Source of the DNA: Marivita sp046591575
Lineage (GTDB): Bacteria > Pseudomonadota > Alphaproteobacteria > Rhodobacterales > Rhodobacteraceae
DNA length: 64,000 nt
Assembly (NCBI RefSeq): GCF_046591575.1
Contig: NZ_JBIQWA010000006.1
Coordinates: forward strand, 1 to 64,000
Reading direction: 5' to 3'
Shown in pieces: positions 15,401 through 25,049 of this stretch (positions within the stretch are counted from its first letter, which is position 1; each line of letters starts with the position of its first letter). The notes beneath the pieces were generated by a model. That model was given only the letters and a program-made list of their open reading frames with translations, was not told the DNA's origin and ran no database searches. Position numbers and translations under genes: made by a program.

Positions 15401-16138
15401 ATGCCTGCTGTCATGACCCTTTCAAAAACGTCCCTTCGTTTTGTTGGACTGGGCCTCGTGGTGGCGGCATTGGCGGTCGGGGGCGCGCTGATGCAGCGCG
15501 GCCCTGATCCGTCACTTGATCCATCCCTCGCCCCAGAAATGGCCGAACAGAGCGTCACGTTGCCGGATGGCTCTGGGCTTTGGGTGCAACGCCACGAGGT
15601 TACGGTTGCCGAATGGAACGCCTGTGCCTCGGAACAGGCCTGTTCTTTGACGTTGCGCGTGCGCGCGGGCTTTGATGCCGAAACAACACCAGCCACCGGT
15701 CTGAGCTATGTCGATGTTCAGGAATACATTACCTGGCTCAACGCCCGCACCGGGCAGAGCTATCGCTTGCCAACCACAGACGAATGGAACCACATCGCGG
15801 CACCGGTTTTACCCAAGGACACCGAACCGCTGTTTACCGACCCGTCGCTGACCTGGGCCTCGACCTATCTGACCGAAGGGACCGCGCCGCGCGCCCTGAA
15901 AACACAAGGCAGCTTTTCCACCTCGCCCGAGGGCATTGCCGATCTGGACGGCAGCGTCTGGGAATGGACAAGCGATTGCTATGCCGATGGGATGGATGCA
16001 AATCGCTGCCCGGCGTTCTATCTTGGGGGCGAACACGTCGCTGCAATGTCCTTTCTGGTCCGCGATCCCGCACGGGGCGGATGCGCCGTTGGAACGCCGC
16101 CGGCCCATCTTGGGCTGCGATTGGTCACCGACAGCTGA
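15401..16138 (+). CDS. nirV: NirV, formylglycine-generating-enzyme-like protein
   Basis: The 245-residue protein has one N-terminal membrane or signal segment (about 13-31) and a formylglycine-generating-enzyme/SUMF1-type domain: VQRHEVTVAEWNAC, YRLPTTDEWNHIA, DLDGSVWEWTSDCY and GLRLV near the end. NirV genes travel with nirK in many alphaproteobacteria; the role in nitrite reductase maturation is not settled. AAAAGGAACTGAGCT precedes the ATG. It follows nirK by 19 bases and is probably in the same transcript. Confidence 0.9.
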   Translation: MPAVMTLSKTSLRFVGLGLVVAALAVGGALMQRGPDPSLDPSLAPEMAEQSVTLPDGSGLWVQRHEVTVAEWNACASEQACSLTLRVRAGFDAETTPATGLSYVDVQEYITWLNARTGQSYRLPTTDEWNHIAAPVLPKDTEPLFTDPSLTWASTYLTEGTAPRALKTQGSFSTSPEGIADLDGSVWEWTSDCYADGMDANRCPAFYLGGEHVAAMSFLVRDPARGGCAVGTPPAHLGLRLVTDS

Positions 16139-16259
16139 TCCAATGCACGCGACGGGTCTTTTGGCCTATCCTTGACAAACCGAACGATACCGCGCCGGAT
16201 CAATCGTGCCGCGATGCGCGGCGTCTTGCGGGGCGATCCCGCCCAAGGAGATTGGCGCG

Positions 16260-17804
16260 ATGCTTATGACCATTCTAAGAGGTTTGCTGTTTGCGACGGC
16301 GTTCCTGGGTCTTGCGCTGCTTGTGGCCCGTTTGGCCTTTCCACCCCCGGCCCAGCCCGACCGCCCCACAGAGACCGCGCTGCCGCCAGCCACGGATGGC
16401 GCGCTGGCCGACGCGGTAACGGCGCAAGCCGCGCAACATGAAGGGCTCAGCGGGATCGCCGCCTTGGAAGACGGGATGGACGCCTTTGTAGCCCGAATGT
16501 TGCTGGCCAATGCCGCGGTGTCGTCAATTGACGTGCAATATTACATCTGGCGCGCCGATATGACCGGGCATTTGCTGCTCAAGGCGCTGCTGCGTGCAGC
16601 GGATCGCGGGGTGCGGGTGCGTCTTTTGTTGGATGACAACGGGATTGACGATCTGGATGATGTGCTTGCCGGGATGGACACCCACAAAAACATCGAGGTC
16701 CGCCTGTTCAATCCCTTTGTGCTGCGCCGGTTCAAACGCCTGTCCTATGCGTTTGATTTTTTCAGACTGAACCACCGCATGCACAACAAGGCATTTACCG
16801 TTGATGGCCGGGCCAGCATTTTGGGTGGGCGCAATATCGGTGATGAATATTTCGGAACAGATGAAACCGCCCTCAAGATTGATCTTGATGTCGTCGCAGT
16901 GGGCGACGTTGTCCCAAAGATCTCAGCCGATTTCGATCGCTACTGGAACGCAAGTTCGGTCCACGAGGCGAAGCGGATTCTGAGGCGGAACGGCGGTCTG
17001 GATCTGCTGGCGTCGCGGCTGCGCCGGTTTGAAACCGCACCGCGTTATGCCGAATACCGGTCTTTGCTTGAGTCCTCTGACATCGTATCGTCCCTAATGC
17101 GCGGCAATCTTGCGATAGAGTGGACCCGTGCCGACCTGATCAGCGACGATCCGGTCAAGATCTTTGGACCCGTGCCGCGTTCCGAATTGTTCACCTCGCG
17201 CCTGCTGGACGGAGTTGGCCCGATCCAAAGCCGCTTTGATGGCGTCACCCCCTATTTCGTTCCCGGCACCGCCGGTGTCGCGGCCTTTGCCCGCCTTGAA
17301 ACAAACGGTGTCGCCGTGCGGATGCTGACCAATTCGCTGGAGGCGACGAACATGTTGCCGGTTCATGTCGGCTATAGCAAACGCCGGACGGATCTATTGC
17401 TGGCAGGTGTCGGATTGTACGAATTGCGCGCCGAGGCGGCGGGCCCATCCGACCATGACGTGATGGGTCCACTGGGATCATCGGGATCAAACCTGCACGC
17501 CAAGACATTTGCCGTGGACGGTGCCCGTATCTTTGTCGGCTCGTTTAATTTCGATCCCAGATCCGCCACGCTCAACACTGAGATGGGATTGATCATCCAC
17601 AGCGAACGGATGGCCACTGCCCTGCACCGCGCGTTTGATCAGGGCCTGGGCGATCTTGCCTGGCGGGTGTTGTTACAGGACGGGCACCCGGTGTGGAGAG
17701 ACCCGATAAATCAGGCGACGTTGACCCAGGAACCCGGCACGACATGGCTCAAACGGCTGGCCCTGCGCGGGATCGGATGGCTGCCTGTTGAATGGCTCTT
17801 GTGA
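16260..17804 (+). CDS. Phospholipase D family protein (cardiolipin-synthase-like)
   Basis: The 514-residue protein has one N-terminal membrane segment (about 5-27) and two PLD catalytic motifs. The first is HNKAFTVDG (H175, K177, D182) and the second HAKTFAVDG near residue 415, each followed by a Gly/Asn segment (GGRNIGDEYF; GSFNFDPRS). Such proteins make cardiolipin or act on other phosphodiesters at the inner membrane. AAGGAG nine bases upstream fixes the start at 16260, dropping an 18-codon extension. It sits between nirV and a Crp/Fnr gene without an obvious operon partner. ClsC-like synthase is likely; the substrate cannot be read from the sequence. Confidence 0.87.
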   Translation: MLMTILRGLLFATAFLGLALLVARLAFPPPAQPDRPTETALPPATDGALADAVTAQAAQHEGLSGIAALEDGMDAFVARMLLANAAVSSIDVQYYIWRADMTGHLLLKALLRAADRGVRVRLLLDDNGIDDLDDVLAGMDTHKNIEVRLFNPFVLRRFKRLSYAFDFFRLNHRMHNKAFTVDGRASILGGRNIGDEYFGTDETALKIDLDVVAVGDVVPKISADFDRYWNASSVHEAKRILRRNGGLDLLASRLRRFETAPRYAEYRSLLESSDIVSSLMRGNLAIEWTRADLISDDPVKIFGPVPRSELFTSRLLDGVGPIQSRFDGVTPYFVPGTAGVAAFARLETNGVAVRMLTNSLEATNMLPVHVGYSKRRTDLLLAGVGLYELRAEAAGPSDHDVMGPLGSSGSNLHAKTFAVDGARIFVGSFNFDPRSATLNTEMGLIIHSERMATALHRAFDQGLGDLAWRVLLQDGHPVWRDPINQATLTQEPGTTWLKRLALRGIGWLPVEWLL

Positions 17805-17954
17805 CGATGATCAGCCATGGAGCACTTAAGCAAACTTCCGCCGATCCTCCATAGCGCGTGCCCGCCTTCTCTGTTAGCATCTAATCTTACGAATGTGTGT
17901 TGCCGGATTCGTCTGATCGCGCATCAACACGCATAATCGGGGAAGGATCTTCAG

Positions 17955-18683
17955 ATGCACGTTCAAGCCGAGCTCATAAGATTAACCCCAACACCAAAGA
18001 AACCAGCGCTTGTCACAGCGTTTCTAAAGGCACAACCCAAAGCGCATATTGAAACGGCAGCCAAAGGCACGTCGATTGTGCGCGAGGATGATTTTGCTGA
18101 TCACTCCATGTTGCTGCTTGATGGCTGGGCCGCCTTTTCCAAGATGTTGCCAGACGGCGAGACGCAGATCGTTGATGTGATGTTGCCCGGCGATTTTGCG
18201 TTGATCGGTGCGGCACACGCCTCGGTCGCGGCCTGTTCTGTGGACGCGCTAAGCGATGTGCGGTACATCAACATCCGCGCGGTTCAGGCCAATGGACCAG
18301 AGCCGGAATTGGCGACCCTGCGTGAATTGATGGCAGCCGAAATCGTCAAAACCCAATCGCGCACGTCAGAGCTTTTGTTGCGTATGGGCAAAGGCAGTTC
18401 CACAAACCGCATCGCCTATGCGCTGCTTGAGTTTTTTGTCCGGCTTGAGGCCATCGACCGTGTCGACGGCACCCGTTTTGAATTTCCGATGACGCAGCAC
18501 AAGATCGGTGAATTCACCGGAATGAGCAATGTGCATGTCTGCCGGACCATGCGCCGTTTTGAACGCGACGGTCTTATCTCTTACCCGCAACATGGCGAAA
18601 TCTGTCTGGATGATCTTGAAGCCCTGACCGAATTTGCAGGCATTGATCTTGATACGCTGCGGCACGTTCTTTTGTCTGACTAG
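17955..18683 (+). CDS. Second Crp/Fnr family transcription regulator
   Basis: The 242-residue product has the Crp/Fnr layout: a beta-barrel sensor (about 40-130, with LLDGWAAFSKMLPDGETQIVDVMLPGDF), a long dimer helix, and the helix-turn-helix MTQHKIGEFTGMSNVHVCRTMRRFERDG. It lacks FNR-type N-terminal cysteines and the cAMP-binding RxS signature. The target set and signal are unknown. GGGGAAGGATCTTCAG precedes the ATG. The stop abuts the convergent CBS-domain gene. It is only distantly like the NnrR protein encoded at 13094-13807. Confidence 0.85.
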   Translation: MHVQAELIRLTPTPKKPALVTAFLKAQPKAHIETAAKGTSIVREDDFADHSMLLLDGWAAFSKMLPDGETQIVDVMLPGDFALIGAAHASVAACSVDALSDVRYINIRAVQANGPEPELATLRELMAAEIVKTQSRTSELLLRMGKGSSTNRIAYALLEFFVRLEAIDRVDGTRFEFPMTQHKIGEFTGMSNVHVCRTMRRFERDGLISYPQHGEICLDDLEALTEFAGIDLDTLRHVLLSD

Positions 18684-19094
18684 TCAGCGCAGCTCGACAA
18701 TCTCGCCCAGGGTCTGACCGGCCAAAACCTCGTTCGCATCATTGGCAATATCGCCCAGGGTCAGGATACCCACAGCCCGTCCCATGTTGTCGACAACGAC
18801 AAGACGGCGAATTTGCGCGTCTGACATCACATGAGCAGCACATTCAATCGTCTGATCAAGATTACAGGTGATGACATTGCGCGTCATGATCTGGGCAATC
18901 GCGCAATCGGACACCATTCTGCATGCCCAGCGTGTCACGATATCGCGGTCTGTGACGATCCCGATTGGATACAGGTTTTTGCACACCGGCAGCGCTCCGA
19001 TTTGCAATTCCCGCATCAGGGCCGCAGCCGCCCGCACCGACGTGTCCGGAGAAATAAGCGTAACGGGTTTGCGCATAACGCGACCTACCAACAT
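18684..19094 (-). CDS. Tandem CBS-domain protein
   Basis: The 136-residue protein consists of two CBS domains (about 8-60 and 72-125): VMRKPVTLISPDTSVRAAAALM and GIVTDRDIV, then IMTRNVITCNLDQTIECAAHVM and GILTLGDIA. CBS pairs sense adenine nucleotides or related ligands. I use the ATG at 19094 with GGAG eight bases upstream; longer in-frame starts reach 19175. The gene converges with the Crp/Fnr gene and shares a strand with the release-factor-like gene 240 bases upstream. A stress-sensing role is likely for a stand-alone pair. Confidence 0.87.
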   Translation of the reverse strand: MLVGRVMRKPVTLISPDTSVRAAAALMRELQIGALPVCKNLYPIGIVTDRDIVTRWACRMVSDCAIAQIMTRNVITCNLDQTIECAAHVMSDAQIRRLVVVDNMGRAVGILTLGDIANDANEVLAGQTLGEIVELR

Positions 19095-19334
19095 GCGGCG
19101 GGCTCCATTTTGCTGCTTCGCTTTTGTACCCGAAAGCATAGGCAAAGAAAAAACGTCAGAATTAACACAGAGCAATCACACCTTGAAAATGACGCCAGAT
19201 CACCCCGCAAAAGCGGGCATTGTGTGATCCACACCTTGGCGACACAGGCCAAATCGGCGCAATTCGGGTCTGGCACCCGTTTGTGCCAAACCCGTGATTT
19301 GCAGACAGCACCGTCAGATCGCGGCAATGATGGC

Positions 19335-20484
19335 TTAGAACCGGAACAGGGCGGCCAGACCGGTGTCAGAGGGCATGCGCTCGGGTGGCACGATCACCAC
19401 CTCACCGCCGGTCTTTACGATATGTTCGCTCAGATCATCGAGCACATCATCAACGCCGGGTTCTTCGAGCCGGGCAAATTCAATCGCACCGCTTTGCGCA
19501 TCAAAGCGCCCCGGCACCACACGATCCGCGTCAAGCAGCAGGGTCGAGACACGACCCGACGCGGCGGCTTTGCCAATTTCGGACAAATCCGCAGCACTTC
19601 GACCATCTGCCTTGGCAGGCGTTATACTGGTCGACCAGCCCGTCAAGACGTTCAAGATAAGACGGCAGCACAATCTCCCAGGCGCGCCTGCGCAGATCGT
19701 CCAAAGCGATCGACCCAGGATCAACATCAAGCGCCTTATCCATCAGCAGGGGATTGTTGCTGACCTCACGGAACAGGTGATGATGTTCGGGAAGCGCGGC
19801 GAGCAACACAGGAATACCCGTTGGCCTGGAATATCTTTGCAGCACCGCGTCGCTGACAGCACGGAAAAACTGCTTTGTGTCATTCCTGAGCGCATCTTGG
19901 CGCACATCGGTTCCGTGACGCGATGTCTTGCCAGGGCCGCTGGGGCCATGCGCGCGCTTTGTACGTTCCGGGTCGCCTTCATAGGGATCGGTGACGTCGC
20001 TGCTTGTTTTCGGAAACCCATCATCAAGCTCAACAGGATCAAGCGCATAGCGATTGCCTTCGTACAACGTGGCGCTGTGACGGTTTAATCCCAGAACGTG
20101 ATAGCGGTCCGCCGATTGCAAAATTCGCATCAAAGGCTTGGTGTGAAAGCTGTCGGCAACAATCGCCGACGCGCGCACGGGCCGTTGCAGGTTGTAGACC
20201 TTGAACATCGTCTCTGTCGCAAACACCGCGATGCCATCAAGGGTCCGGTTCCAGAATTGCGCATCATCCTTCAGGTCTCGGAACGGTCGCAAAAGCGCAG
20301 AAGACCGCTGTTCGGAATATTGACGCGTCAGCGATTGTTCCAGCTCCTTGAGCAGATTGCCAAACCGGATCGGGTCTTGCTGTCGGTCGGGATAGGACCG
20401 ATGCGTCGGCTGGTACAGCGAAAGACAAGGGGCCGCGTGATCCGCCAGCAAAACGGCTTTGTAGTCTTGTACCAGGTCGATCAT
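19335..20484 (-). pseudogene. Release-factor-like (baeRF family) gene broken by a +1 frameshift
   Basis: Two overlapping frames together make one protein of about 382 residues, the usual length of bacterial archaeo-eukaryotic-release-factor-like (baeRF) proteins. Residues 1-289 (MIDLVQDYKAVLLADHAAPC..., start at 20484 with GGAG six bases upstream) end in one frame, and PAKADGRSAADLSEIGKAAASGR... with RVSTLLLDADRVVPG continues in the next. The join lies at about 19617, where one extra T in AACGCC-T-GCCAAGGC would explain the break. The second part carries the release-factor-like VVIVPPERMP end. A sequencing error, true decay or recoding are all possible. These proteins are thought to act on stalled ribosomes in stress. 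Confidence 0.68.
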
Positions 20485-20551
20485 GTTCATCTCCGATTGT
20501 TCTCCCACAGACACACTATAGGCCTGCGGTTGTTGACTCAGAGACAGAATA

Positions 20552-20592
20552 AACCAAGGTATTGGTTCGTCATTAATCCCGGTTAACCGGGA
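20552..20592. repeat. Two adjacent dyads between the baeRF gene and the RND gene
   Basis: AACCAA-GGTA-TTGGTT (20552-20567) and the perfect 16-base palindrome TCCCGGTTAACCGGGA (20577-20592) lie upstream of the baeRF start (20484) and downstream of the RND stop (20624). They could be operators for the baeRF gene or transcript-end structures. Confidence 0.45.
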
Positions 20593-20623
20593 CGCACCCT
20601 ATTGTTTTCACAATCGCCCGGTC

Positions 20624-23600
20624 TCAACCCTCCGACAGCGCAGGCTGCGTCGGGGCAACGGCGCGTTTGTCCCTGCGCTCTGCCAGCATCAACATGGCGG
20701 GCGTCAAGACAAGCGTCAGAACCGTTGCGATCACCAGCCCACCCGCGATGGCCGAGGACAGTTCCGTCCACCATTGCGTCGACGGCGCACCGTAAACGAC
20801 CTCTCGGGTAAAGAAGTTCAGGTTCAACCCGATGACCATCGGCATCAATCCCAACGCTGTCGTCACAGAGGTCAGAACCACCGGCCTGAGACGTTGCGCG
20901 CCGGTGCGCAGGGCGGCCTCAAGAGGGGATTGGCCGGTTTTCTTCAGGTCATTATAGGTGTCGATCAGGACGATGTTGTTGTTCACCACAATCCCGGCAA
21001 GCGCGATAACACCGATCCCGCCCATCACGATGCCAAAGGGACGCCCGGTCACCAGCAATCCCAGCAGCACACCTGCAATGGAAAAAATGATCGCGCTCAT
21101 GACGATGATGGCCTGAAAGAAGCTGTTGAATTGCAAAACCAGGATCACAAACATCAGCGTCACCGCCGCGATAAACGCGCCGATCAGGAAATTCATCGCC
21201 TCGGCCTGATCTTCGGCTTCCCCCGCAAAACTGAAGGTGACCTGTTCTGGCAGGTCTGCCGCGTTCAAGGCAGAGGTCAGCGCGCTGATCTGGTCATTGA
21301 CCAAAACACCGGGTGCCACATTGGCTTCGATTGTCGTCACCCGCTTTTCGTCGATCCGCCGTATGATGCCCGTGCGTTCGGACGGAACGAAGGTCACGAA
21401 ATTCGAGATCGGGACCAAACCGGCGGCTGTGGGCACGCGCAAGCTGCTCAATTCCGCCAAGGACCGGGCCTCGGCCGGAAACCGGACCCGGATATCCAGC
21501 GTCCCGTCAACATCTTCGGGACGGTAATCGGCAACGGTGATGCCCTGCGTCAAAAGCTGAACCGCTTGCCCCAAAAGGCTAACATCGGCACCAAACCGCG
21601 CGGCTTCGGCGCGGTCGACCAGAATGGAAACCTCGACCCCGGGCACAGGGCGCGTGTCGGTTACATCGGTAAACCCGCCAATTCCGCCCATGAGGTCGCG
21701 AATTTGCTCGACCGCCTGTTGCTGAATCTCGGGGGATCGGGCGGTGATTTGAAGGTTGATCGGTTTGCCCGATGTCGGACCCATGCTTTGGGTTTGCACC
21801 TGCACATCAATGCCGGCGATATCCGCCACGGACTCGCGGATATCGACACCGATCTCGTCAGCGGTGCGGCGTGTGTCCCACTCGGTCAGTTCCAGTTGCA
21901 GCGTTCCGATTGTTTCCTCGTCCCCCTGCCCGGCGCTCATGGACGATCGCGCATAGATGCTGGCGATCTCGTCATAGTCCAGCAGCCGGTCTTCCACAGC
22001 CCGCACCAGAGCGTCGCGTTCAAAAATCGAAAAGTTATCGCGGGCGCGGACCTGAACCTGCATGAATTCAGGCTCGACCGAAGGAAAAAACGTCACACCT
22101 TTGCCGAATTGTCCGTAAAGCCCAAAGCCCCCCAACAAAAGCGCAACCGCCAGCAGCACAGTTGCCCCCGGACGCAGGATCGCCCATTCCAGAACGCGAA
22201 CATATGCGCCCGTCAGCCCACCAATATCACGCGGATCGCCGATTTCAGCCGCGTGCAGCGTTGCCTTGGCACGCGCGGTCTTGGGCTGGCGTTTGCCAAT
22301 CAGCCCGCCCACCACCGGAATAAAGATCAGCGCCATGAAAAGCGACGCCGTCAGGGTCAGAATGACCGTGATCGGCAGATATTTCATGAACTCACCCACC
22401 ATGCCCGTCCAGAACAGCAGCGGAAAGAACACCGACAAGGTGGTCGCGGTCGATGCAATGATCGGCCATGCCATGCGTTTGGCGGCAAAGGCATACGCCT
22501 CTTTCGGCGGCGTGCCTTCTTCGAGTTTGCGGTCGGCCAGCTCGGTTGTGACGATGGCACCATCAACCAACATGCCCACGACAAGGATCAGCGCAAAAAG
22601 CACGATGATGTTCATCGAATACCCCAGCGTCCACACCCCGATGATGCCGGCAAAAAACGCGCCCGGAATCGCCAGACCGACAAGCACCGCAGATCGCAAG
22701 CCAAGCGCCAGAACGATCACGATCATAACCAGAATAACGGCGGCAATGACATTGGCCTCAAGATCGCTGAGAAAGCTTTTCACGGTCTCGGACTGGTCCT
22801 GCAAAAACGTGATGTCGATGTTTTCCGGCCAATCGGCCTGCATCTCGGCCACAAGCGCGCGTACCGCATCAACGGTTTCGATGATGTTTGCGCCCGAGCG
22901 TTTCTTGATCTCCAGCGCCAGCGCCGGTTGCCCGTTGATCCGGGCAAAGGAATCCGGGTCTTCAAACGTGCGCCGGATGGTTGCGATGTCGCCAAAGGTC
23001 ACAACAGCGTTGCCGCGCACCTTGACCGGCATCGCCATCACATCCTCAAGATCCTCGATCAGCCCCGGCACCTTGAGCACAATGCGCCCCGCCCCGGTTT
23101 CAATCGCGCCCGCGGCAATCAACCGATTGTTGCGCTGGATCTGCCCGATCAGTTCATCAAAGGACAGGTTATAGGTCTCAAACACGGTCGGACTGATCAG
23201 AACCTCAAGAAATTCAAAACGCTGCCCGCCAATATCGACCTCCAGAACACCGGGCAGCCCTTCGATCTCTTCCTGCAGGCGTTCGGCAAGATCGTTCAGC
23301 GTGCGTTCGGGAACCGAGCCAGACAGGATCGCCGTGATGATTGGAAACAGGGACAGGTCAATTTCGGTGATGGTGACATCATAGGCATCTGTGGGCAGAT
23401 CCCCCTCGGCCCGGTCCACGGCATCCCGCACCAGCTGCAATGCCTCGTCATTGTCGCCGCCGGGGCTGAATTCCAGTTGCAGACTGGCAAACCCTTCAGC
23501 GGCGTCGGATTTGAGCGTTTCAAGCCCTTCGATAGAGGCAAACTCGGTCTCCAGCGGCTCCAGCAACAGGCGTTCCGCGTCCTCGGGGCTGATCCCGTCC

Positions 23601-23755
23601 AGTCCGGTCGAGACATAGAACAAGGGCAGCGGCACCTCTGGATTGGCCTCTTTGGGGATGACTGAATAGGCATAGACCCCGATTGTCAGCATCGCCAACA
23701 GGGCCATCACAACAACGCGGGATCGCGAAAAAGCGGCAGTGATTATGGCGTTCAT
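20624..23755 (-). CDS. RND-family efflux pump inner-membrane subunit
   Basis: The 1043-residue transporter uses the proton gradient to expel hydrophobic compounds. It has the 12-span RND plan: a first span near 13-31, a large periplasmic loop, a central block of spans beginning LSDLEANVIAAVILVMIVIV, and the TM4 acid in GMLVDGAIVTTELADRK. The second loop and second set of spans follow. It lies downstream of, and overlaps by four bases, its periplasmic adaptor gene. No TolC-like outer-membrane gene or TetR regulator is next to it. Sequence type is closest to the HAE1/AcrB-like group; substrates are unknown. Confidence 0.93.
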   Translation of the reverse strand: MNAIITAAFSRSRVVVMALLAMLTIGVYAYSVIPKEANPEVPLPLFYVSTGLDGISPEDAERLLLEPLETEFASIEGLETLKSDAAEGFASLQLEFSPGGDNDEALQLVRDAVDRAEGDLPTDAYDVTITEIDLSLFPIITAILSGSVPERTLNDLAERLQEEIEGLPGVLEVDIGGQRFEFLEVLISPTVFETYNLSFDELIGQIQRNNRLIAAGAIETGAGRIVLKVPGLIEDLEDVMAMPVKVRGNAVVTFGDIATIRRTFEDPDSFARINGQPALALEIKKRSGANIIETVDAVRALVAEMQADWPENIDITFLQDQSETVKSFLSDLEANVIAAVILVMIVIVLALGLRSAVLVGLAIPGAFFAGIIGVWTLGYSMNIIVLFALILVVGMLVDGAIVTTELADRKLEEGTPPKEAYAFAAKRMAWPIIASTATTLSVFFPLLFWTGMVGEFMKYLPITVILTLTASLFMALIFIPVVGGLIGKRQPKTARAKATLHAAEIGDPRDIGGLTGAYVRVLEWAILRPGATVLLAVALLLGGFGLYGQFGKGVTFFPSVEPEFMQVQVRARDNFSIFERDALVRAVEDRLLDYDEIASIYARSSMSAGQGDEETIGTLQLELTEWDTRRTADEIGVDIRESVADIAGIDVQVQTQSMGPTSGKPINLQITARSPEIQQQAVEQIRDLMGGIGGFTDVTDTRPVPGVEVSILVDRAEAARFGADVSLLGQAVQLLTQGITVADYRPEDVDGTLDIRVRFPAEARSLAELSSLRVPTAAGLVPISNFVTFVPSERTGIIRRIDEKRVTTIEANVAPGVLVNDQISALTSALNAADLPEQVTFSFAGEAEDQAEAMNFLIGAFIAAVTLMFVILVLQFNSFFQAIIVMSAIIFSIAGVLLGLLVTGRPFGIVMGGIGVIALAGIVVNNNIVLIDTYNDLKKTGQSPLEAALRTGAQRLRPVVLTSVTTALGLMPMVIGLNLNFFTREVVYGAPSTQWWTELSSAIAGGLVIATVLTLVLTPAMLMLAERRDKRAVAPTQPALSEG

Positions 23756-24915
23756 TGCTCTGCCACCTCGGGACGTGGGGCAACCGTTTCGCCGGCGCTG
23801 ACATAGCCCTGACCAACGGTGATCATGTCAACCGTGTCGGGCAGACCGGTGACCCAGATACCGTCGATCTGCGCGCGGACAATGTCGATGGGGTGAAATT
23901 CAACCACATCATCGGACGTAACCGTTTTCACGCCAAGCGTGCCGTCCGGATCAAGCGATACAATCGATGATGGAATGAAATGCGCGGTGACATCATTGGT
24001 CGGAATGACCACTTCGGCAGAAATGCCCGCCGGGATTGCGCCATCTTCATTGGCCACCTCGATCTCTGCCAGAAAGGTACGCGTTTCAGCAGCGGCAGCG
24101 GTTCCGATAAAGCTTACTGTGCCGTCACGGGTTTCGCCGGTGATGAAGGTCACGGTCGCGGTCTGGCCGACAGCCAGCCGCGTCAGGGATTGCTGCGGCA
24201 CCTGAATGGCCACGGTCAGCGGCGTGATGTCAACCAGACGGCCAACCTCTGTCCCGGTCGAAACAAATTCGCCGACATCAAGGTCCAGCGTCTCAACCCG
24301 GCCTGCGAACGGGGCTGCGATGGTCAGATTGTCCGCCGCCTGTTCAACAGCCGCCACCTGGGCCTGTGCCGCAGCCAGCGTTGCGCGGGCCTGTGCTACA
24401 CGGTCGGCAGTGGCGATCCCGCGATCCAGCAACGCCTGGGCATTGTCAAATTCGCGCTGTGCGCGGTTCAGTTCTTCGGCGGCGCGTCTGGCATCGGCCT
24501 GATTGGTGGACGGATCAAACCGCGCAATAACCGCGTTGGCTGCAACGTCTTCGCCTTTGCTCACCAAAACCTCGACGATTGTGCCAGAGGTCTCCGAGCG
24601 CAACATCGTATCCCGATCGGCTAACGCCTGACCTTCGGCGCGGAAAATCTGCGTGACCTCTTCTGCGGTCGATGGTGTCACAGCCACGGAAACCGGTGCC
24701 GGGTCTGCCCGTGCTGGCACCTCTTCGGTGGTGTCCGTGGGAAACACAAACCCGCTGCCCATCCAAAGAACAATCGCAACCACCAGCCCTGCGGCCAACC
24801 AGACAGGCCCGGACGCCCCCGTATCGGACTGAAAGTCCAGTGTGCGTGGCGAAGTTGAGCGCTCATTGCTGTCCGGCGCGGCCTTGTTGCTTTGATCTGT
24901 AGACGTCTCTGTCAC
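23752..24915 (-). CDS. RND efflux periplasmic adaptor (HlyD/MFP family)
   Basis: The 387-residue adaptor has one N-terminal membrane segment (about 36-57, SGPVWLAAGLVVAIVLWM) after a polar 35-residue head. A lipoyl-type half (LRSETSGTIVEVLVSKGEDV), an alpha hairpin rich in Ala/Gln/Arg (about 145-200), and the second lipoyl half (IAAPFAGRVETLDLDVGEFV) follow, then beta-barrel segments. It links the inner-membrane RND pump to an outer-membrane channel. The ATG at 24915 gives the expected head. The stop overlaps the pump start, so the pair is one operon. Confidence 0.93.
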   Translation of the reverse strand: MTETSTDQSNKAAPDSNERSTSPRTLDFQSDTGASGPVWLAAGLVVAIVLWMGSGFVFPTDTTEEVPARADPAPVSVAVTPSTAEEVTQIFRAEGQALADRDTMLRSETSGTIVEVLVSKGEDVAANAVIARFDPSTNQADARRAAEELNRAQREFDNAQALLDRGIATADRVAQARATLAAAQAQVAAVEQAADNLTIAAPFAGRVETLDLDVGEFVSTGTEVGRLVDITPLTVAIQVPQQSLTRLAVGQTATVTFITGETRDGTVSFIGTAAAAETRTFLAEIEVANEDGAIPAGISAEVVIPTNDVTAHFIPSSIVSLDPDGTLGVKTVTSDDVVEFHPIDIVRAQIDGIWVTGLPDTVDMITVGQGYVSAGETVAPRPEVAEQ

Positions 24916-25049
24916 AAAATTTGTCCCTTACAGCGTCGCGGTGGTCTGCTCTGACTGACAGCTTGTTTCATTAATCAAAGGAAATCACCATCGGGCAATG
25001 GCCGGTCCTGTCCCGAACCATCTGGCCTATAACCCGGCAGGATGATGGC

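Noticed and set aside
20774..23665. 963-codon plus-strand frame opposite the RND gene
   Set aside because: It mirrors the codon pattern of the RND gene and gives an Arg/Gln/His-rich product without membrane segments or motifs.
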